Below are positions 45,702 through 52,087 of a DNA stretch of 64,000 bases, one piece after another (position 1 is the stretch's first letter; the number at the start of each line of letters is the position of its first letter). Location: assembly GCA_051000345.1 (NCBI GenBank), contig JBPCOJ010000046.1:16780-80779 (forward strand), given 5' to 3'. The DNA comes from JBHENC01 sp051000345. Its GTDB lineage: Bacteria; Acidobacteriota; Blastocatellia; Pyrinomonadales; Pyrinomonadaceae. A program made the translations under genes and the position numbers. The notes under the pieces are model-generated. The model had not been told where the DNA came from. It saw nothing but the letters and a program-made list of their open reading frames with translations, and made no database searches.

Positions 45702-47857
45702 TGAATAATTGTTCCTTCGTAAGGCTCTACGGGGATGCGCACGACGAGCGTTGTGCCTGCGCCCGCAGAAGATTCGATCTCCAATGTTCCACCGACTAAT
45801 TCTATGCGCTCTCTCATGCCTGTGAGACCGAGTCGTCGTTCTGCGACGGGCGCGCCGAGTGCCGCCTCGACATTGAAACCGCGCCCGTCGTCTTCCAACA
45901 CGCCGAGCACGCGATTACCGCGATATTCCATGATGAGGCTCACGCGCTTTGCCTCCGCGTGTTTGAGCACGTTGGTAAGCGCTTCCTGCACGATGCGGTA
46001 AAGCGCCGTTTCGATATGCGGCGGAAGGCGCTGCTTGATAAATCCGTTGCTGTGAAAATCGACGGCAATTCCGTAACGCTCCGACCATTCATCGGCATAG
46101 TTTGCCAGCGCCGTCTGCAATCCCAGATCGTCGAGCGATGTGGGGCGCAGTTCCAAAGCGAAGTTTCGCATCTCCTTCGAGAATTGCCCGGTCAATTCCT
46201 GCAATCGCTTAACACCGCCGCCATTGTCGCTGCTGTTGCGCGATGCAGACGGCGCGCCATCGTCGAGCGACTTGAGACCCATCATCAACGCGGCGAGATA
46301 TTGTCCGGTTTGATCGTGCAGCTCGCGGGCGATGCGATGGCGTTCGTCCTCCTGCGCGGTGACAAGGCGCTGAAGCAGTTGCGTGCGCTCCCGATCCGCG
46401 CGCTTGCGCTCCGTCACGTCGGCTAAACAATTGATCGCGCCCGTCTGGTTTCCAAGCTCGTCTCTTCGCGGAAGAATATTGACCATCACCGTGCGCCGCG
46501 AGCCGTCGGGACGCTCGATCACGATCTCTTCGTTCGACACGCTCTTGCCTGTGCGCAGCACTTGCGCCATAGGGCATTCGGCATGTGGAAGATATGCGCC
46601 GTCCAGATTATAAATCTTGTACGAGCCGCAGAAACCATCGGCGATGTCTTTAATTTGCGGCGCGCGTCCCCACAATTCGACGGCGCGCTTGTTGTAGCTT
46701 TCGATGGCTCCCGACAAATCACAGACATAAACGGCGATTGGCAGCATGTCCACTAATTCGCGGAATATCTGTTCGCTGGCAGTGAGCGCTTGCTCTGCGC
46801 GTTTGCGCTCGGCAATTTCGTCTTTGAGCAATCTGTTGGCGGTGATTAATTCGTACGTTCTTTGCTCGACGCGCCGCTCCAACTCCTCCTGCGCCTCTTG
46901 CAATTGCTCTTCGGCGCGCTTGCGTTCGATGCCGAGCGCGATTCCGTCGGCCACGGAAGCGAGCGCCTGAAGGCATGTTTCCGTGAGCGGCTGGCGGGCG
47001 AATTTCGCCATCACCCCGACCACACGATCTTCGACGATAAGCGGGTATCCGGCGAAGGCGATTATTCCTTCGCGCGTCGCCCACTCTGTGTCAGTCACGC
47101 GCGCGTCGTTGGCGACATCATTAGTCAAGTGCGGCCTTCGCTCCGCAGCGATGCGCCCGATCTTCAATTCTCCGAGCGGCACGCGGGAGTGTCCGCCGTT
47201 CGTGTGAGTATACAGCCCTGCGCTGGCGCGCAGTTCGAGCATGTTCTCAGCGCTGTTGAGTGTCCAGATGCGCGCGAACGCGGCATCCAGATGCAAGACC
47301 AACGCTTCGGCGCAGCGCTGCAAGATTTCCTCTAGTGAATTGCTTTGCGTCAGCGCTTTGCCTACGTCTGCTCCGAGCGAGGCGAGCCGCGTTTGTTCGA
47401 GGAGCGCCGCCTCCGCGCGCCGCTGCTCGGTAATATCGCGCTGGACGGAAACGAAATGCGTTACCCGGCCTTCTTGATTGCGGACGGGATCGATGCGCCA
47501 AGAGATGGCATACTCGGCTCCGTCCTTGCGGTAATTGATTGCCTCGGCGGAGATTGATTGTCCCTGCGATATTTTCTCGCGCACCTTGTCCAACACCGCG
47601 CGATCCGTCTTCGCGCCTTGAAGAATGCGCGGCGTGTGTCCCTTAATCTCCTCTTGCGTGTAACCCGTCATTCTGGTGAAGGCCGGATTGACGAAAATGA
47701 TTTCGGGGCCGGGCGAATCTATTTCGGCTGACGTAATCAAAACGGAATCGCTGGCGTGCATTACTGCCGCTTCGAGCACGCGATAGCGGTCTTCGCCTTC
47801 ACGCCGTGCTTCATCGAGCGGCATCTGTTCTGCTTGCCGGGCATCAATCTCGTTCAT
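45698..47857 (-). CDS. PAS-GAF-PAS histidine kinase of the NarX/HisKA_3 type
   Basis: A 719-residue cytoplasmic kinase: PAS (about 25-145), GAF (about 155-315), coiled coil, second PAS (about 365-485), HisKA_3 with H514 in RIARELHDQTGQ, and HATPase (LEDDGRGFNVEA, LGLTGMRERIELVGG). The first PAS resembles LOV domains (GHTPRILQG), but the photo-active Cys position is Pro, so blue-light sensing is unlikely. The GAF domain may bind a small ligand. Overlaps the NarL-type regulator, its cognate partner. First gene of the signalling island. Confidence 0.93.
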   Translation of the reverse strand: MNEIDARQAEQMPLDEARREGEDRYRVLEAAVMHASDSVLITSAEIDSPGPEIIFVNPAFTRMTGYTQEEIKGHTPRILQGAKTDRAVLDKVREKISQGQSISAEAINYRKDGAEYAISWRIDPVRNQEGRVTHFVSVQRDITEQRRAEAALLEQTRLASLGADVGKALTQSNSLEEILQRCAEALVLHLDAAFARIWTLNSAENMLELRASAGLYTHTNGGHSRVPLGELKIGRIAAERRPHLTNDVANDARVTDTEWATREGIIAFAGYPLIVEDRVVGVMAKFARQPLTETCLQALASVADGIALGIERKRAEEQLQEAQEELERRVEQRTYELITANRLLKDEIAERKRAEQALTASEQIFRELVDMLPIAVYVCDLSGAIESYNKRAVELWGRAPQIKDIADGFCGSYKIYNLDGAYLPHAECPMAQVLRTGKSVSNEEIVIERPDGSRRTVMVNILPRRDELGNQTGAINCLADVTERKRADRERTQLLQRLVTAQEDERHRIARELHDQTGQYLAALMMGLKSLDDGAPSASRNSSDNGGGVKRLQELTGQFSKEMRNFALELRPTSLDDLGLQTALANYADEWSERYGIAVDFHSNGFIKQRLPPHIETALYRIVQEALTNVLKHAEAKRVSLIMEYRGNRVLGVLEDDGRGFNVEAALGAPVAERRLGLTGMRERIELVGGTLEIESSAGAGTTLVVRIPVEPYEGTIIQ

Positions 47858-47915
47858 GTATTTCTGCTTCCTGCGTCGGCATTAGAGCATCCGACAAACC
47901 GTGAATAATTAATTA

Positions 47916-47941
47916 GTAGGGGCGGCTAGTCCCTGCCCGCG
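47916..47941. repeat. Dispersed repeat, shortened copy 3
   Basis: A partial copy of the element at 3828 and 51946: the same 5' GTAGGGGC and 3' TCCCTGCCCG, with a 3-base deletion and one substitution between. It has no matching second arm. It lies between the acyl-CoA dehydrogenase stop and the kinase start. Confidence 0.6.
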
Positions 47942-47958
47942 CTTTGCTTAGTTTTACA

Positions 47959-49131
47959 TTACTCCTTCAAAAGCTGGTTAGCGATGATTAACTTTTGAAT
48001 CTCCGATGTGCCTTCATAAATACGAAGCGCGCGCACGTCTCTATAAAGGCGTTCGATGATGTGGTTATGGACGAGGCCAGCGCCGCCGTGTATTTGTAAG
48101 GCTTGGTCGATGATGCGCCCGGCGGCTTCGGTAGCGTAAAGTTTGGCTTCGCTGGCTTCGCGCGTAATGCGTGTCACTCCGCCGTCCGCCGTGCTCTGGT
48201 CTTTGAGATAAGCGGCGCGGTAAACGAGCAGGCGCGCGGCGTCGAGTTCGGTTGCCATGTCCGCGAGTTTCGCTTGAATGAGTTGATGCTCGGAAAGCGG
48301 GCGGCCAAATTGATGGCGGCTCTTGGCGTGCGTGATGGCCTCGTCTAATGCACGCCGCGCCATGCCGCAGGCTGCCGCGCCGACGCTTGCGCGAAAAGTG
48401 TCGAGCGTTTGCATGGCGAGAAAAAAGCCTTCGCCTTCCGCGCCGATGCGATTTTCGGCTGGCACGCGCAGGGCGTTGAATTCGAGTTCGCCGATTGGAT
48501 GCGCGGCGATCATCGCGGTGCGCTCGCTGACACGAAAGCCGGGCATCCGCGCGCCGACGATAAAGGCGGAAATTTCAGCGCGCGAATCGGTGCGTGTCCC
48601 GGTGCGCGCAAAGACTGTGTAGAAATCAGCAAGCCCGGCGTTTGATATATAGCGCTTGTGTCCGTCAATGATGTAAGCATCGCCGTCGCGCCGCGCTGTG
48701 GTTTGAATGGCGGCGACGTTCGAGCCTGCTTCGGTTTCGGTGAGCGCGAAGGCGGCGATTGATTGACCGCGTGCGGCGCGCGTGAGCCAGAATTCGCGCA
48801 CATGAGGAAGCGCAGCAAGGCTAATCGCGTAGGTTCCGAGTCCCTGCATGACGAAGGCAAGGTCAGCGAGCGGCGACGAATAAGCAATTGCTTCGCGTAT
48901 CAAACAAAGCGCGCGCGTGTCAAAAGGCTCGTCATCCGAAGCGACGGCATGGCGCAGCAAATCGGCTTTGGCGAGCAGCGTAAGCAGCCCGCGAAAGTGT
49001 GCGTCCGAATCCCTTTCTTCCGCCGCGCGCGGCTCAATTTCGCGCGCGGCGACGTCTGCGACGTAAACGGCAAGGCTGCGCTGCGCGTCGGAGAAGAAGG
49101 GCATTTCCTCGATAAAATTATCGTGCATCAT
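47959..49131 (-). CDS. Acyl-CoA dehydrogenase
   Basis: A 390-residue flavoprotein dehydrogenase. FAD/substrate motifs FALTETEAGSNVAAIQ and DGHKRYISNAG, the helical C-terminus QIHGGAGLVHNHIIERLYRD and the catalytic-base region RIYEGTSEIQ (E373) are intact. It oxidises a CoA thioester to the 2,3-enoyl form. It follows a PaaG-like crotonase by 11 bases and lies downstream of a RidA-family gene and a second crotonase on the same strand, an arrangement that fits the lower steps of anthraniloyl-CoA breakdown. Other acyl-CoA substrates are possible. Confidence 0.92.
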   Translation of the reverse strand: MMHDNFIEEMPFFSDAQRSLAVYVADVAAREIEPRAAEERDSDAHFRGLLTLLAKADLLRHAVASDDEPFDTRALCLIREAIAYSSPLADLAFVMQGLGTYAISLAALPHVREFWLTRAARGQSIAAFALTETEAGSNVAAIQTTARRDGDAYIIDGHKRYISNAGLADFYTVFARTGTRTDSRAEISAFIVGARMPGFRVSERTAMIAAHPIGELEFNALRVPAENRIGAEGEGFFLAMQTLDTFRASVGAAACGMARRALDEAITHAKSRHQFGRPLSEHQLIQAKLADMATELDAARLLVYRAAYLKDQSTADGGVTRITREASEAKLYATEAAGRIIDQALQIHGGAGLVHNHIIERLYRDVRALRIYEGTSEIQKLIIANQLLKE

Positions 49132-49142
49132 TGCTTGTTGGA

Positions 49143-49943
49143 TTATCGCTTGTTGAAGTGCGGCGGGCGTTTTTCGATGAAGGCTTCATAGGCTTCGCGG
49201 TAATCGTGGTGCTGCATACAGACGCTCTGCGCCTGGGCTTCCCATTCGAGCGCGGTGTCCATGCTCACGTTCATTTCGCGGTTGAGCATTTCCTTTGTCA
49301 TCCCGAGCGCAAAGGCGGGGCCGTTTGCTAACTGAGTCGCAAGTTTCCTTGTCTCTTCTTGCAGTTCAGCGGCGGCGACGACGCGATTATAAAGGCCGAT
49401 GCGCCCGGCTTCCGGCGCTTCCAGAAAATCGCCTGTCAAAAGTAGTTCGGTGGCTTTGGCGAGGCCGACGAGACGCGGTAACAAGTACGCCGCGCCCATG
49501 TCTGCGCCGGAGAGACCGACGCGCGTGAAGAGAAACGCGATCCGTGCCTCTTCACACGCGACGCGCAAATCCGCCGCCAGCGCAATGCACGCGCCCGCGC
49601 CCGCCGTCGTGCCGTTGAGACTTGCGATAACGGGTTTGCGAAGCGCGCGTATGTTGCGTATGAGTTCGCACGTCATGCGCGTGAACTGCAAAAGTCCCGC
49701 CGCGTCGCGCCCTAAGGTCGCGCCGATGATGTCGCGCACGTCGCCGCCCGAACAAAATGCGCGCCCCGTGCCGGTAATGACCACAACGCGCACAGCCTCT
49801 ACGTTTTGCAACTGCGCGAAGATGTCCGTCAATTCGCGGTAGCTCTCGAACGTCAAGGCGTTCAAGCGTTCGGGACGATTGAGCGTGATCGTCGCCACGC
49901 CGTCGCCGCTCGTTTCAAATAGAAAAGTTTTCGGTTCGATCAT
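49143..49943 (-). CDS. Crotonase-family (enoyl-CoA hydratase/isomerase) protein, PaaG-like
   Basis: A 266-residue crotonase-fold protein. The oxyanion-hole segments GRAFCSGGDVRD and ASLNGTTAGAGACIALAAD are clear. The two Glu residues of true enoyl-CoA hydratases are absent (Cys and Arg stand in their places). An Asp in GLSGADMGAAYLLPRLVG aligns with the catalytic Asp of PaaG-type isomerases. An isomerase, or a ring-opening hydrolase, is more likely than a hydratase. 11 bases upstream of the acyl-CoA dehydrogenase gene, clearly the same operon. Confidence 0.87.
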   Translation of the reverse strand: MIEPKTFLFETSGDGVATITLNRPERLNALTFESYRELTDIFAQLQNVEAVRVVVITGTGRAFCSGGDVRDIIGATLGRDAAGLLQFTRMTCELIRNIRALRKPVIASLNGTTAGAGACIALAADLRVACEEARIAFLFTRVGLSGADMGAAYLLPRLVGLAKATELLLTGDFLEAPEAGRIGLYNRVVAAAELQEETRKLATQLANGPAFALGMTKEMLNREMNVSMDTALEWEAQAQSVCMQHHDYREAYEAFIEKRPPHFNKR

Positions 49944-49951
49944 AAGCGTGG

Positions 49952-50021
49952 GAACAGTTTTCAGTTTTGAGTTCGCGGCTTTTGCTTTGGCTGAAAACTG
50001 TTCTCTGAAAACTCAAAACTG
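49952..50021. repeat. Inverted-repeat element between crotonase and RidA genes
   Basis: GAACAGTTTTCAG (49952-49964) pairs with CTGAAAACTGTTC (49991-50003); CAGTTTTGAGTT (49962-49973) pairs with 50010-50021. The whole 83-base gap is built from these words. A dispersed palindromic element or an attenuating hairpin in the operon are both possible. Confidence 0.55.
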
Positions 50022-50026
50022 TTTTC

Positions 50027-50431
50027 TCATAGCACTGCGATGCCTTCGATCTCTATTTTTGCGTCGTCTTCGAGCAGGCTTTTGACTTCGACGAGGGTCA
50101 TCGCGGGATAGTGTTTGCCCATGCGCGCGCGCCAGCGTCGTCCGAGTTCGTGTTGCGCCGCGCGGTATTCGTTTTTGTTTGTGACGTAGATGACGAGGCG
50201 CGCAAGTCTGTCGGGAGTGCCGCCTGCTTCCGTGATGATTGCGATGACGTTGGCAAGCGCTTGATCGAATTGCTCGGCGAAATTCGCACTGACGATCTGC
50301 CCGCCTGCGTCCCAAGCGATTTGCCCCGCGATGAATAATTGTTTGCCGCCTGCGGAAGCAATCACGCCGTTCGAGTAGCCGCGCGGCGCGGGCGACGATG
50401 CGGGATTGATGATTGTTAAAGGTTCGGCCAT
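50027..50431 (-). CDS. RidA (YjgF/UK114) family protein with an altered active site
   Basis: A 134-residue small trimer-forming family member; RidA proteins hydrolyse enamines/imines. Family features: LFIAGQIAWDAGGQIV, FDQALANVIAIITEAGG, YVTNKNEY and VEVKSLLEDDAKIEIEGIAV. The catalytic Arg of canonical RidA (PARxxVEV) is M111 here (PAMTLVEV), so it should not bind the carboxylate of ordinary 2-aminoacrylate-type substrates. In the anthraniloyl-CoA context the substrate would be an enamine CoA ester with no free carboxylate next to the imine, consistent with the change. The ATG at 50431 starts the conserved region; a TTG 10 codons upstream is the alternative. Confidence 0.88.
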   Translation of the reverse strand: MAEPLTIINPASSPAPRGYSNGVIASAGGKQLFIAGQIAWDAGGQIVSANFAEQFDQALANVIAIITEAGGTPDRLARLVIYVTNKNEYRAAQHELGRRWRARMGKHYPAMTLVEVKSLLEDDAKIEIEGIAVL

Positions 50432-50583
50432 GTCGGGCGCGTTGCGGATTAGTGAGCGCAAAAATATCGAACTTATTTATGCCGCGCTCAGATATACAAA
50501 GCATATACGGCTAACGATGGAATTGAGTCGCGCCGAGCGATAAGCATTCAACCTGACCTACAAAGATCACGATGAAAAGCACG

Positions 50584-51018
50584 CTATCGAGGATCGGCTG
50601 GAATGACTAATTGTGTGGCGGATTGGCTCTTTCCTTCGACTTTCCGTATTTCAATATATTGGAACTTCTCGATTACTGAAAATGCTTTTTCAAGTGTAGT
50701 TACATTGCTCTTTTCATCCAAGAAAATCTTGTCAGTGTAAACAACAACCTCAAAAATATATGCGCCTTTTGTTCCTTTGGGCTTCGCAAGAACTCTGTAA
50801 GGGCTAACACGCTTTCCGCCTAACCTGTCATTAACAGCATCTCCGATTCTAGACGCAACACCGCCAGCGGCAAAATCCAACGTAGAGAACAGATAATTTG
50901 CCAACACAGGATTCTGATTAAGAATGGGTTTCAAATCCTGCAACTGAAAAGAGCCGTCAGCGAACAACGGCTGCGAAAAAAATAGAATGAAGCAAAAAGC
51001 CAAAAAAGCTTGTTTCAT
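50584..51018 (-). CDS. Small secreted protein, function unknown
   Basis: A 144-residue protein. Residues 1-20 form a signal peptide (KQAFLAFCFILFFSQPLFA). The mature part is a mixed alpha/beta domain (DLKPILNQNPVLANYLF, YIFEVVVYTDKIFLD) with no family that I recognise. The ATG at 51018 is backed by a GGAG 8 bases upstream; an earlier in-frame start would add 25 unrelated residues. The gene is visibly more AT-rich than its neighbours and sits inside a catabolic gene set with no evident link to it, which suggests later insertion. Confidence 0.7.
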   Translation of the reverse strand: MKQAFLAFCFILFFSQPLFADGSFQLQDLKPILNQNPVLANYLFSTLDFAAGGVASRIGDAVNDRLGGKRVSPYRVLAKPKGTKGAYIFEVVVYTDKIFLDEKSNVTTLEKAFSVIEKFQYIEIRKVEGKSQSATQLVIPADPR

Positions 51019-51067
51019 AGTTAGACTCCGTAATTCTGTACACGAAGCGAAGACGCGCAGTGTTTCT

Positions 51068-51859
51068 TTAGCGGCCTGTGAAGCGCGGTTCACGCTTTTC
51101 TAAAAATGCGCGCACGCCCTCGCGTCCGTCCTTCGACTCGAAGCAGCGCAGTTGCGATTCGAGTTCGTATTGAAGCATCTGGTCGAGCGTCGAATCGCCG
51201 CTCTGGTAAACGGCGTGCTTGGCGGCGGCGACGGAGACGGGCGGCGCATCACGCAGGCGCATCGCAAGTTTTTGCGTTTCGGCTTCGAGTTGGTCGGGCG
51301 CGACGACGCGGTTGAGCAAGCCGAGCCGCAAAGCTTCTCCGGCGTCGATGGTGTCGCCGAGGAAAAATAGTTCGCAGGCTTTGTTCGATGGCAGCAAGCG
51401 CGGCAGAAAGTATGTGCCGCCCCAGTCCGGATGCAAGCCGATTTTGGCGAACGATTGGCTGAAGGTTGCATCCGACGAAGCGATGCGCAGATCGCAGGCG
51501 AGCGCGAGATTAAAACCCGCGCCGGAAGCGACGCCGTTGATGCTGGCAAGCACAGGCTTGGTCATGTCGTGCATCGCCGTCACGACGCGCCGCGCTGCAC
51601 CCAAAAGACGCGCGAACTCTTCCGCGTCGCCGCGTTCCATCAACTCCGCAGTGTATTGCACGTCGCCGCCCGCGCAGAAGGCACGCCCCACGCCCGTGAT
51701 GACGACGCAGCGAACATTGCGGTCACCGCCGACGCGCTCCAACGCTTCCGCCAGATCGCGCCGCATATGACCGGCAAAGGCGTTGAGCTTTTCGGGGCGA
51801 TTGAGCGTGATGGTCACAATCCCCGCGTCTTCTGAAACTTTGATGTGTTCGTATGGCAT
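51068..51859 (-). CDS. PaaG-like crotonase (2-enoyl-CoA isomerase/hydratase family)
   Basis: A 263-residue crotonase-fold protein. GRAFCAGGDVQYTAE and ASINGVASGAGFNLALACD are the oxyanion-hole blocks; the first hydratase Glu is Asn, and the second site is a HPDWGGTYFLPRL segment, whose Asp matches the catalytic Asp of PaaG and 2-enoyl isomerases. Isomerisation or ring cleavage is therefore more likely than hydration. ATG at 51859 matches the usual N-terminus (VSEDAGIVTITLNRPEKLNAF within 30 residues); an upstream in-frame start adds 19 residues. Likely first gene of the 48-52 kb catabolic set. Confidence 0.87.
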   Translation of the reverse strand: MPYEHIKVSEDAGIVTITLNRPEKLNAFAGHMRRDLAEALERVGGDRNVRCVVITGVGRAFCAGGDVQYTAELMERGDAEEFARLLGAARRVVTAMHDMTKPVLASINGVASGAGFNLALACDLRIASSDATFSQSFAKIGLHPDWGGTYFLPRLLPSNKACELFFLGDTIDAGEALRLGLLNRVVAPDQLEAETQKLAMRLRDAPPVSVAAAKHAVYQSGDSTLDQMLQYELESQLRCFESKDGREGVRAFLEKREPRFTGR

Positions 51860-51945
51860 CGCTTGTTTAATCGAAGAATGGATGCTGCCCGCACTGTGCA
51901 AGAGTTTGGGCAGCATTCGTGTTATTTAGTTTATCAAATTGAATG

Positions 51946-52022
51946 TAGGGGCAGCGGCTTGTCCCTGCCCGTCGGATTGAATGCCGTTCAATCTGCGGGC
52001 AACCACAAGGGTTGCCCCTACA
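51946..52022. repeat. Palindromic dispersed repeat, copy 2
   Basis: The first 27 bases are identical to 3828-3854. The right arm (51997-52022) is an imperfect inverted match, and inside lies a small palindrome GATTGAA/TTCAATC near 51976-51992. It sits in the gap between the crotonase and M16 genes, which holds nothing else of note. Confidence 0.75.
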
Positions 52023-52087
52023 TATAAAGCCACACTCGATTGCAAGTCGTTTTATAAGAAAATTCTTAGCGAGAATCTTCTATAAAA

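Noticed and set aside
47423..47785. LOV blue-light photoreceptor domain in the NarX-type kinase
   Set aside because: The domain looks LOV-like (GHTPRILQG) but the flavin-adduct Cys position is Pro, so photochemistry is unlikely.
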